The notes under the pieces: model-generated
Told to the model about the DNA's origin: nothing
What the model saw: the letters and a program-made list of their open reading frames with translations, nothing else
Databases searched by the model: none
NCBI GenBank assembly: GCA_031127095.1
Contig: JARIEX010000020.1
Span: 1 to 35,610, forward strand
Origin: Gemmatimonadota bacterium
GTDB lineage: Bacteria > Gemmatimonadota > Gemmatimonadetes > Gemmatimonadales > Gemmatimonadaceae
Reading direction: 5' to 3'
DNA: 35,610 bases
Program-made: the position numbers and the translations under genes
Shown here: positions 1 to 7,788 of the stretch, in pieces
How positions within the stretch are numbered: position 1 is the stretch's first letter
Layout of the letters: each line of letters opens with the position of its first letter

Positions 1-14
1 ATGCGAGGCGTCGC

Positions 15-1547
15 ATGCTTCGCCGTATGGACCGTCGACATTTTCTTTCGCTGGGAAGCGCGGCCGGGCTCGCCGTGGTGGCGCACCGGGGGCCGGCGCT
101 CGAAGCCGCGATGGCCGCGTATCACGCCAAGCGGCCGCGGCGGCATCCCCATCTCGATCGGGCGCTGTTGCGCCCGCCGCCCGAGGTCTCCGCCGCCAAT
201 CTCACGCTCCGTGCGGCCGCGCGGCGGGTGGAGATCGCGCCGGGCGTCCCGGTGGAGGTGTGGAGCCCCGGTGACGGTCCGGTGGGACCAACCATCCGCG
301 CGCGGAGCGGTGACACGGCCACGATCACGCTCGAGAACGCGCTGGCCGAGCCTACGATTCTGCACTGGCACGGGCTGCGGGTGCCTGAGGCGGCTGACGG
401 ACATCCCCGGCTCGCGATCGCGCCGGGGAGCACATATCGCTACACCTTTCCGGTGATCGACCGCGCGGGCACCTACTGGTATCACGCGCATCCACATCAC
501 CGTACCGGGGTGCAGGCCTATCGCGGCATGACCGGGGTGCTGCTGGTGAACGACGCGGCCGAGGAGGCGCTGGGGCTCCCCGACGGCGCGCATGAGGTGC
601 CGTTGCTCATTCAGGACCGACGCCTCGCGGCCGATGGCACCTTCGCGTACGAACCGGCGATGCACGAGCAGATGGAAGGCTTCTTCGGCGATGCCGCCTT
701 CGCCAACGGCATCCGCCTGCCGACGATGCCGGTGGAGACCACCACGTACCGTCTGCGGGTAGTGAATGCCACGACGTCACGGCTGCTGCGGCTCGCGCTG
801 TCCAACGGCCACAGCATGACGCTGATCGGCAACGATGGCGGTCTGCTCCCCGCCGCCGAGACCGTGACGTCGGTGGATCTCGGCACCGGGGAACGCGCGG
901 ATCTGCTCGTCGACTTTGCGCACCTGCCCGTGGGGTCGCGCGTCACGCTGGTGTCGGCGCCGTTCGCCTCGCCGGCCCGCATGGGCGGCATGGGGATGGG
1001 CATGGGCGGCATGGGACGCGGCATGGGGCGCGGCGCGGGCGGTATGGGCGCGGGCGGCGTGCCGCAGGGGGGCGCGATGGATCTGGTGGAGTTCACCATC
1101 GATCGCGCCGTGACGCCACGTGGTTGGACACCACGCCCGCTACCGACGCTGGTCTTGCCTGATCCGCAGCGGGCCACGCGCACGCGCACGTTCCGCTTCA
1201 ACAGCGCCATGATGCAGCACGACATCAACGGCCGTGCCTTTGACATGGAGCGCATCGACGAAACCGTGCGCTTCGGCGACACCGAGGTGTGGACGTTCGT
1301 GAACGACGGTCCGTTTCCGCATCCGGTGCATGTGCACGAGGTGCAGTTCCAGGTGATCGAGCGAGTCGGGGGGCGCGCCCGCGTCATGCCATGGGAACGC
1401 GGTCTCAAGGACACGGTGCTGGTGCATCCCGGCGAGCGCGTGTCCGTGGCCGCCACCTTCGACCGCTACCGCGGCCGCTTCCTCCTGCACTGTCACAACA
1501 TGGTGCACGAGGACATGGGCATGATGATGAACTACGCCATCGTGTAG
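15..1547 (+). CDS. Exported multicopper oxidase (CueO/SufI-like)
   Basis: Predicted periplasmic three-domain multicopper oxidase of 510 residues. The N-terminus has a Tat-like signal (DRRHFLSLGSAAG). All copper motifs are present: HWHG at 117-120, HAHPHH at 157-162, HPVHVH at 436-441 and the C-terminal HCHNMVHEDM at 492-501, which supplies type 1, 2 and 3 copper ligands and the axial Met. A Met/Gly-rich insertion at about 323-347 recalls the methionine-rich copper-binding segment of CueO-type cuprous oxidases, so copper detoxification is a reasonable inference; a bilirubin-oxidase or laccase activity is an alternative. ATG 15 is preferred because GAGG at 5-8 sits six bases upstream; an in-frame ATG at 27 would also keep the signal peptide. 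It converges on the hydroxy-acid dehydrogenase gene 20 bases downstream. Confidence 0.93.
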   Translation: MLRRMDRRHFLSLGSAAGLAVVAHRGPALEAAMAAYHAKRPRRHPHLDRALLRPPPEVSAANLTLRAAARRVEIAPGVPVEVWSPGDGPVGPTIRARSGDTATITLENALAEPTILHWHGLRVPEAADGHPRLAIAPGSTYRYTFPVIDRAGTYWYHAHPHHRTGVQAYRGMTGVLLVNDAAEEALGLPDGAHEVPLLIQDRRLAADGTFAYEPAMHEQMEGFFGDAAFANGIRLPTMPVETTTYRLRVVNATTSRLLRLALSNGHSMTLIGNDGGLLPAAETVTSVDLGTGERADLLVDFAHLPVGSRVTLVSAPFASPARMGGMGMGMGGMGRGMGRGAGGMGAGGVPQGGAMDLVEFTIDRAVTPRGWTPRPLPTLVLPDPQRATRTRTFRFNSAMMQHDINGRAFDMERIDETVRFGDTEVWTFVNDGPFPHPVHVHEVQFQVIERVGGRARVMPWERGLKDTVLVHPGERVSVAATFDRYRGRFLLHCHNMVHEDMGMMMNYAIV

Positions 1548-1560
1548 CGCCGGCCGGCGC
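1547..1560. terminator. GC palindrome between convergent genes
   Basis: A perfect 14-base palindrome (gcgccgg/ccggcgc) fills most of the 20-base gap between two convergent stop codons. It has no loop and no T-tract, so a role as a bidirectional terminator is only a suggestion. Confidence 0.22.
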
Positions 1561-1567
1561 CGGCGTC

Positions 1568-2884
1568 CTAGGCCGGCGTGATGTGCCGGTTCGTGATCGC
1601 GGCGAGCGAGGTGGTGCCGCTCTGCTTCATCGCGACTTCGAATTCGCGGCGCAGGATCCCCAGCACGGCCTCCACGCCCTCCTGACCGAAGGCACCGAGT
1701 CCCCAGATGTAGGGACGGCCGATGCCGATGGCGGTGGCGCCGAGTGCCATGGCCTTGAACACATCGGTGCCGCGGCGGAAACCGCCGTCGCAGATCACCG
1801 GGATGCGTCCTGCCGCGCCGAGCACGACCTCCGGCAGCGACGTCACGGTGGCGCGCCGCGAATTCTCGGCGCGTCCGCCGTGATTGGAGACGAACAGGCC
1901 GTCCACGCCGTGCTGCACGGCGAGCTGCGCATCCTCCGCCGTCACGATGCCCTTGAGCAGCACTTTCATCGACGTGCTCTGCTTGAGGCGATCGACGAAC
2001 TCCCACGTGGGCGTGCCCACTTCGGGGATCGGTGTGGCCTTCTGGTAGCCCACGAGATTCGGCTTACGGCGGTTGTCGCGATCGTCCACCCGGCCGCTGA
2101 TCCCCGGCAGCGGGGCGCCGCCGAGGTGGCACTTCGTGCAGGTGCGGGTGTCCTTCCGCGCCTCGCGGATCATCGTTTCGCGGTTGCTGCCACCCAGCAG
2201 ATCCACCGTGAACACGATGGCCGGTGCCCCGGCCCGCTCGGCGCGCTGCACCATCTGCTTCGTGATCGCCCAGTCGGATTGGTGATACAGCTGGAACCAC
2301 ACCGGGCCGCCGCGCGCCGCGATGGCGTCCTCGATCGATGTGGTGGCCACCGTGGAGAGCACCATCAGGTGGTCCTTCGCCTTGGCCGCCCGGGCGACCG
2401 CGACTTCGCCAAGGGGATGAAACGCCTTCTGACTGCCGACCGGATTGATGACGATCGGCGTGGGATAGCGGGTGCCGAACAGTGACAAACTGGTGTCGAG
2501 TCGGCTCACATCGATGAGGCGCCGTGGTTTGAGCGCCCACCGATCAAAGCCCTGCCGGTTGGCCTGAATCGTGGCGTCGTCGTCGCTGCCGGTTGCGAGA
2601 TAGCCCCAGTGCGCCACGGGGATGTTCTGCCGGGCCACCGGCTCGAAGTCGAAGACGTCGAGCGCCTCGGCGGGGGTGCGGATATCCGACGCGGCGGCGG
2701 CGAGTACCGGCTTGGCCGGCGGCTGCGCGAGCGCGTGGGCGATGCGCAGGGCGGCGTCATCCGGCTGGCGATCGCCGCGCAGGAGACGCGTGAGCAGGGT
2801 GTCGTCGAGGCCGGCGGCGGCGAGCAATGGACTGCTGGCCAGGAACGCGAGGAACTGTCGGCGGGAGGGCTCGTCGAAAGGCAT
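1568..2884 (-). CDS. Tat-exported FMN-dependent alpha-hydroxy-acid dehydrogenase/oxidase
   Basis: 438-residue member of the glycolate oxidase / lactate dehydrogenase (LldD) FMN family, which oxidises L-2-hydroxy acids to 2-keto acids. The TIM-barrel signals are clear: GYLATGS near 94-100, WFQLYHQSD at 196-204, the active-site SNHGGR at 333-338 (catalytic His335 and substrate Arg338 by family analogy), and the FMN-phosphate segment DGGFRRGTDVFKA near 366. Unusual for the family, it begins with a Tat-like signal (SRRQFLAFLASSP at about 7-19), implying export of the folded flavoprotein. It also carries a CXXCH motif (CTKCH, residues 249-253, bases 2126-2140) in the loop after barrel strand 4. 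The ATG at 2884 is chosen because the signal starts there, although the frame stays open far upstream. Substrate (lactate, glycolate or other) cannot be read from sequence. Confidence 0.9.
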   Translation of the reverse strand: MPFDEPSRRQFLAFLASSPLLAAAGLDDTLLTRLLRGDRQPDDAALRIAHALAQPPAKPVLAAAASDIRTPAEALDVFDFEPVARQNIPVAHWGYLATGSDDDATIQANRQGFDRWALKPRRLIDVSRLDTSLSLFGTRYPTPIVINPVGSQKAFHPLGEVAVARAAKAKDHLMVLSTVATTSIEDAIAARGGPVWFQLYHQSDWAITKQMVQRAERAGAPAIVFTVDLLGGSNRETMIREARKDTRTCTKCHLGGAPLPGISGRVDDRDNRRKPNLVGYQKATPIPEVGTPTWEFVDRLKQSTSMKVLLKGIVTAEDAQLAVQHGVDGLFVSNHGGRAENSRRATVTSLPEVVLGAAGRIPVICDGGFRRGTDVFKAMALGATAIGIGRPYIWGLGAFGQEGVEAVLGILRREFEVAMKQSGTTSLAAITNRHITPA

Positions 2885-2962
2885 GTAGCCCAAGAAGCAC
2901 CAGTCGCCCGACGTTGTCCAGCGCCATACATTGCCCGCGAGACATTCTTTCCCGCGTTCCAC
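2885..2962. promoter_or_regulatory. Divergent intergenic region (promoters expected)
   Basis: The 78 bases between the divergent dehydrogenase and DUF5916 genes must carry both promoters if each gene has its own. I see no convincing -35/-10 pair on either strand. Confidence 0.35.
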
Positions 2963-5317
2963 ATGACTCCGCCTGCCATGACCGTGTTGATCCGCCGCAT
3001 GCCGCCGCACACCCGGATGCCGCTCGCCCTCGCCGTGGCTGTTCTGGCCACCGTGACCGCCGCCCGTCCGTCCGGCGCGCAGAGCGGTGGCGCGCCTCCG
3101 GCGCCCGTGCGCCTCGACGCCGCCGTGGCGGATTCGTTCGCACGCGCGGCGCGGGCCCGACCGCGGCCCACGTTCGGCACGCTGCGCGTGACGACGCCAC
3201 CGACCATCGACGGCAAGCTCGACGAGGCGATGTGGTCGCAGGGGACGCCGATCCGGGATTTCGTGCAGCGCGAGCTCAACGAAGGGGTGCCGGCCTCCGA
3301 GCGCACCGAGGTGCGCTTGGCCACTGATGGTGTGAATCTCTACATCGGCGCGCGCATGTACGACCGCGAGCCGCAGCTGATCGTGCCGGGTGAGAAGATC
3401 CGCGACGTGCAACTCGCCAACAGCGATCACATCGCGTTCATCTTCGATACGTACCACGACAATCAGAACGGCTTCGTGTTCGCGACGACCCCCGCGGGCG
3501 TGGAGTACGACGGGCAGGTGATCCGCGAAGGGGAAGGGGGCGGTGCGCAGGTGGCGGGGCAGAACCGTACGCAGGCCGGCGGACTGGGCGGCTTCAATGT
3601 GAACTGGGACGCCAGCTGGACGGTGGTGACGACGATCGACTCGCTGGGGTGGACGGCGGAGTTCCGCATCCCGTTCTCGACGCTGCGCTATCAGTCGGGT
3701 GCCGCCGAGCAGACGTGGGGCATGAACGTGTCGCGCAACATCCGTCGTAAGAATGAGGAGTTGTATTGGGCCTTCATTCCGCGCCAGTTCAACCTGTATC
3801 GCCTGTCGGTGGCCGGTAATCTGGCCAACCTCACGCTGCCGGTGCGCCGGATCCGCACGGCCACACCGTACGTGCTGGGCGCGTCGCAGGAGCGCTGGAG
3901 CGGCGGCGCGAAGCTGCCCACGTCGCGCCCGCTGGAGTTCGGCGGCGAAATCAAGTACGGCGTCACGCCGGCGCTCACGCTCGACCTCACGGTCAACACC
4001 GACTTCGCGCAGGTGGAAGTGGATGACCAGCGCGTGAATCTCACGCGCTTCCCGATTTTCTTCCCGGAAAAGCGGCCGTTCTTCCTCGAGAACGCGGGTG
4101 TTTTTTCGGCGGGCACGCCGCAGGCGGTCGATCTGTTCTTCACGCGCCGCATCGGGATTTCCAACGACGGCACGCCGCAGTCCATCCTGGGTGGCGGCCG
4201 CTTGTCGGGGCGGGTGGGCAGCACCACGGTGGGGCTGTTGCAGATGGTGACCGATGCCTCTGACGCGCAGAACGCGGGGCAATCGTTCACCGTGGGACGC
4301 GCCACCCGTGAATTGTCGGCGCGCTCACGCGTAGGCGCGATGGTGGTGCAGCGCATGGCCACCGACGATGGCAGCGACGTGAACCGCACCTTCGCGGTCG
4401 ATGGCCGGCTGGGACTCGGCCAGCGCTGGACCTCCGACTGGTGGGCAGCGCGCACCACGACGCGTGATCGCGACGGCGATGCCAACGCGTTCAGCGGCCG
4501 CGTGGCGTATCAGACCAACGTCTGGAACCACAACGCGCGCATCGCGCAGATCGGCGACGATTTCAATCCGGAAGTGGGCTTCATGAGCCGGCCGGGCGGC
4601 TATCGCGCCTACGATGTCTCGCTGATGCGCTTGGTGCGCAAGCCGGAGTGGGCGTGGTTCCGGCAGTGGAATCCACACGTGAGCTATCGCAGTGCGTACG
4701 GACTGACCGATAATTTCTATCAGTCGGGCTACCTGCATATCGACCTGACCGAGATCGAGCTCGCCAACAGCACCAAGTTCGGCCCCGAGTACAACCTCTC
4801 GCACGAAGGGCTGCAGGCGCCGTTCACGATCGCGCCGGGCGTGGTGCTGCCCGCCGGCCAGTACGACTGGGGGACCTTCGGCTGGGACTACGTCACCGAC
4901 CCGAGCGAAAACATCACGGCCACGGGCCGCTTCGATGTGGGACAGTTCTGGACGGGACGCCGCAGCGGCGGGAGCGGCACGATCACCGTCCGGCGCGGCG
5001 CCACGTTCTCGGGCTCGTTCACGGCCGATTACAACGACGTGCGCCTGCCGCAGGGCAATTTCATCCGCTCGCTGCAGGCGGTGCGGTTGAACTACTTCTT
5101 CTCGCCCCGCGTGTTCGTACAGACGCTCACGCAGTACAACAACCAGCAGAACATCTTCTCGGCGAACCTCCGCTTCGGCTGGTTGAACACGGCGGGCACG
5201 GGACTGTTCGTGGTGTTCAACGACGGTCGCGGCGCCAACAACTTCTTCGACCTCGGCGCCCCACAGCAGCGCTCGGTGTTCCTGAAGTTCACGCGCCAGT
5301 TCGGCACGGGCGGCTGA
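2963..5317 (+). CDS. DUF5916 outer-membrane protein with N-terminal CBM9-like domain
   Basis: About 784 residues. A signal peptide (hydrophobic MPLALAVAVLATV, ending near SGAQ) is followed by a CBM9-like beta-sandwich: the diagnostic start TPPTIDGKLDEAMW, then LYIGARMYD and HIAFIFDTYHDNQNG. The rest is a DUF5916 region with FFPEKRPFFLENAGVF and FFTRRIG, then alternating beta-strand-like sequence to the end, consistent with an outer-membrane barrel. These proteins are common in Bacteroidota and Gemmatimonadota; the ligand is unknown, and carbohydrate binding is inferred only from the CBM9 fold. Possible starts are ATG 2963, 2978, 2999 and 3017, all upstream of the hydrophobic core; 2963 is reported. 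It is divergent from the hydroxy-acid dehydrogenase. A hairpin overlaps the stop codon. Confidence 0.88.
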   Translation: MTPPAMTVLIRRMPPHTRMPLALAVAVLATVTAARPSGAQSGGAPPAPVRLDAAVADSFARAARARPRPTFGTLRVTTPPTIDGKLDEAMWSQGTPIRDFVQRELNEGVPASERTEVRLATDGVNLYIGARMYDREPQLIVPGEKIRDVQLANSDHIAFIFDTYHDNQNGFVFATTPAGVEYDGQVIREGEGGGAQVAGQNRTQAGGLGGFNVNWDASWTVVTTIDSLGWTAEFRIPFSTLRYQSGAAEQTWGMNVSRNIRRKNEELYWAFIPRQFNLYRLSVAGNLANLTLPVRRIRTATPYVLGASQERWSGGAKLPTSRPLEFGGEIKYGVTPALTLDLTVNTDFAQVEVDDQRVNLTRFPIFFPEKRPFFLENAGVFSAGTPQAVDLFFTRRIGISNDGTPQSILGGGRLSGRVGSTTVGLLQMVTDASDAQNAGQSFTVGRATRELSARSRVGAMVVQRMATDDGSDVNRTFAVDGRLGLGQRWTSDWWAARTTTRDRDGDANAFSGRVAYQTNVWNHNARIAQIGDDFNPEVGFMSRPGGYRAYDVSLMRLVRKPEWAWFRQWNPHVSYRSAYGLTDNFYQSGYLHIDLTEIELANSTKFGPEYNLSHEGLQAPFTIAPGVVLPAGQYDWGTFGWDYVTDPSENITATGRFDVGQFWTGRRSGGSGTITVRRGATFSGSFTADYNDVRLPQGNFIRSLQAVRLNYFFSPRVFVQTLTQYNNQQNIFSANLRFGWLNTAGTGLFVVFNDGRGANNFFDLGAPQQRSVFLKFTRQFGTGG

Positions 5318-5360
5318 TCGGCGTCACCCGTAGCGAAAGTGTCCATGACGGCCGATCTTT
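5316..5360 (+). terminator. Possible terminator after the DUF5916 gene
   Basis: Arms at 5316-5326 (gatcggcgtca) and 5346-5357 (tgacggccgatc) pair over 11 bases with a one-base bulge and a 19-base loop. A short TTT follows. The loop is long and the T-tract weak. Confidence 0.33.
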
Positions 5361-5397
5361 CGGATTCGCCGTCACCAACACTTTTTCATTGCCCATC

Positions 5398-5958
5398 ATG
5401 AACGTTTTCGACGCCATTTCCGGCCGCCGCTCCATTCGTAAGTTCACCGACCGCACGCCCACGCAGGCGGAGCTGGAGCAGCTGCTGCAGGCCGCCGTCC
5501 TGGCGCCGATCCATCGCCTCACGAATCCGTGGCGCTTCTACGTGCTCGGCCCCGAAGCGCGCGCGGCGTACGGTCTGGCGCTGGGCAACCGCAAGGCCAA
5601 GAAGGCCGCTGACGAAGCGCAGGCCGAGTCGATCCGTCGCAGCACCAGCGATGAGCATCGTGCCCAGCCGTGCATGTTGTTGGTGGCGATGGTGCTCAAC
5701 GAGAACGCTGAAATCCGCGAAGAAGACTACGCGTCGACGATGATGGCCACGCAGAACATCGGTCTCGCGGCCACCGCCATCGGACTCGGCACGCACATCC
5801 GGTCCGGCGCGATCATGGACGACCCGGCCGCACGCGCCGCCGGTGGCGTGCCCGAAGGCGAGCGTATCATCGCCGTGCTGACGATCGGTGAGCCGCTCGA
5901 AACGCCCGAGGCCAAGCCGCGTCTCGCGGCGGCGGACGTCACGCATTGGCGCGACTGA
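5398..5958 (+). CDS. Nitroreductase family FMN oxidoreductase
   Basis: 186-residue cytosolic member of the nitroreductase superfamily, which uses FMN and NAD(P)H to reduce nitro groups, quinones or similar acceptors. The FMN-phosphate-binding start SGRRSIRKFTDR is near residue 8, followed by the helix TQAELEQLLQAAVLAPI, NPWRF at about 42-46 and the C-terminal hallmark segment MMATQNIGLAATAIGLGTH. Its length fits the short YdjA-like group. The open frame begins nine bases earlier at a TTG, but ATG 5398 gives the typical N-terminus. No SD is obvious. The gene lies 80 bases after the DUF5916 gene and its stop is seven bases before the 188-bp satellite, so the repeats may lie in its 3' untranslated region. 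The physiological substrate is not predictable. Confidence 0.9.
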   Translation: MNVFDAISGRRSIRKFTDRTPTQAELEQLLQAAVLAPIHRLTNPWRFYVLGPEARAAYGLALGNRKAKKAADEAQAESIRRSTSDEHRAQPCMLLVAMVLNENAEIREEDYASTMMATQNIGLAATAIGLGTHIRSGAIMDDPAARAAGGVPEGERIIAVLTIGEPLETPEAKPRLAAADVTHWRD

Positions 5959-5964
5959 CCTGTT

Positions 5965-7293
5965 ACTGCTCGGTGCGTGGCGGTGAGATCGTTAACCGCC
6001 GGAACACGGATGACACGGATTACACCGAAACCACACGGATCATCGGTGTGTACGTCCACGGATGATGCGCAACGCAGGTGTAGGCTTTGGCTTATCCGTG
6101 TTGGTTCCGTCCATCGGTGTCATCCGTGTTCGAGCTGTTTCGGGGCTCGCGAACTGCTCGGCGCGTGGTGGTGAGATCGTTAACCGCCAGAACACGGATG
6201 ACGCGGATCACACCGAAACCACACGGATAAGCGGTGTGTACGTCCACGGATGGTGCACAGCGCAGGTGTAGGCTTTGGCTTATCCGTGTTGGTTCCGTCC
6301 ATCGGGGTCATCCGTGTTCGAGCTGTTTCGGGGCTCGCGAACTGCTCGCCAACTGCACGATGCGTGGTGGTGAGATCGTTAACCGCCGGAACACGGATGA
6401 CGCGGATTACACCGAAACCACACGGATACGCGGTGTGTACGTCCACGGATGGTGCGCAACGCAGGTGTAGGCTTTGGCTTATCCGTGTTGGTTCCGTCCA
6501 TCGGTGTCATCCGTGTTCCGGCTGTGTCGGGGCTCGCGAACTGCTCGGCGCGTGGTGGTGAGATCGTTAACCGCCAGAACACGGATGACGCGGATTACAC
6601 CGAAACCACACGGATAAGCGGTGTGTACGTCCACGGATGGTGCGCGAGAGCATCAACGATGTTGGCTTATCCGTGTTGGTTCCGTCCATCGGTGTCATCC
6701 GTGTTCGAGCTGTTTCGATGCCCGCGTACTGCTCGGTGCGTGGCGGTGAGATCGTTAACCGCCGGAACACGGATGACGCGGATTACACCGAAACCACACG
6801 GATAAGCGGTGTGTACGTCCACGGATGGTGCGCGAGAGCATCAACGATGTTGGCTTATCCGTGTTGTTTCCGTCCATCGGGGTCATCCGTGTTCGAGCTG
6901 TTTCGGGGCTCGCGAACTGCTCGATGCGTGGCGGTGAGATCGTTCACTGCCAGAACACGGATGACGCGGATTACACCGAAACCACACGGATCATCGGTGT
7001 GTACGTCCACGGATGATGCACAGCGCAGGTGTAGGCTTTTGCTTATCCGTGTTGGTTCCGTCCATCGGTGTCATCCGTGTTCCGGCTGTGTCGGGGCTCG
7101 CGAACTGCTCGGCGCGTGGCGGTGAGATCGTTAGCCGCCAGAACACGGATAACGCGGATCACACCGAAACCACACGGATAAGCGGTGTGTACGTCCACGG
7201 ATGGTGCGCAGCGAAGGTGTCGGCGTGGGATTATCCGTGTTGGTTCCGTCCATCGGTGTCATCCGTGTTCGAGCTGTGTCGGGGCTCGCGAAC
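5965..7293. repeat. Seven-unit 188-bp tandem satellite of long imperfect hairpins
   Basis: The sequence gagatc that opens each unit's shared block recurs at 5985, 6173, 6372, 6560, 6748, 6936 and 7124. The period is 188 bases, except one interval of 199 where 11 bases are inserted near 6350-6360. Every unit contains two arms of about 39 bases in inverted orientation (unit 1: 6002-6040 and 6094-6131), matching at about 32 of 39 positions, with a perfect outer block of 15 pairs in unit 1 and an inner block extending to 12 pairs in units ending the arm with ataagc. A loop of about 53 bases separates the arms and a spacer of about 58 bases separates units. The heptamer CACGGAT and its complement ATCCGTG occur about 36 times in total. 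The open frames running through it on both strands are made of the same repeated peptide and are not credible genes. Confidence 0.96.
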
Positions 7294-7299
7294 AATGAC

Positions 7300-7335
7300 A
7301 ACACCCGCTGTCGCATTCATGCGACAGCGGGCGTT
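7300..7335 (-). terminator. Strong terminator hairpin for a reverse-strand gene
   Basis: A 17-position stem (7300-7316 with 7319-7335) has one mismatch (7303/7332). Its core, cccgctgtcgcat, is perfect. On the reverse strand it is followed by the T-rich TTGTCATTGTT, and it lies 22 bases past the stop of the reverse open frame at 7358. The forward-strand flank is not T-rich, so the reverse direction is favoured. Confidence 0.7.
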
Positions 7336-7357
7336 GGGTCGATCCGACAGTGCGCGA

Positions 7358-7582
7358 TTACTCGAAGACGAGCTCGGCCGTAGTCTGTCCGCCACCGTTC
7401 ACCCACGGAATGAAACCAGAGTCATCCGTGCGCGTGTCCGTCGGCGTGGCGGTACAGATCACCTGGAAACCGGTGTCGGTCACGTTGAATGCCACTGCCT
7501 TCGCGACGCCCTTGTTGTTCGTGAGATGCGTTTGCGTCCCCGTCTGTGACGTGCCCGCCGCATCGCTGTAGAACGCGAACAC
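7358..7582 (-). pseudogene. C-terminal remnant of an unidentified gene
   Basis: A reverse open frame of 74 residues from GTG 7582 (the frame is open back to 7666) ends at 7358 just before a strong terminator. The sequence is beta-rich and Thr/Gly-rich (SDAAGTSQTGTQTH, NNKGVAKAVAFNVTDTGF) and resembles the last strands of an extracellular Ig-like or similar domain. There is no ATG, no SD, no signal peptide and no plausible N-terminal part in the other reverse frames upstream. The retained terminator suggests the 3' end of a once longer gene. It could instead be a small intact protein. I do not recognise the family. Confidence 0.35.
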
Positions 7583-7788
7583 ACACGACGGCGCGAATCG
7601 GACCGGACGAGGTGATGGCCCCGCGACGACACGCCGGCGCGGCCCCCTCGCGAGAGCAGGGAACGCCTACATTACCGGTTCGCTGCCAACGATCAATCCG
7701 CGTGTACCATGGGCGCGCCGGCACGGAACCCCTCCACCGTCTCACCGCGAGCTCTGACGCCGTGCCCACACACACCCCGTACACGCCC

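Noticed and set aside
2885-4282. Upstream extension of the hydroxy-acid dehydrogenase frame to 904 codons.
   Set aside because: The extension overlaps the DUF5916 gene in antisense and precedes a Tat signal, so the true start is at 2884.
5965-7293. CRISPR array.
   Set aside because: Units are 188 bases with nearly identical spacers and internal inverted arms; there are no short repeats with unique spacers and no cas genes.
5977-7549. Several open frames of 60-178 codons on both strands within the 188-bp array.
   Set aside because: They are the same repeat read in rotating frames (188 is not a multiple of three), with no start signals and no domain.
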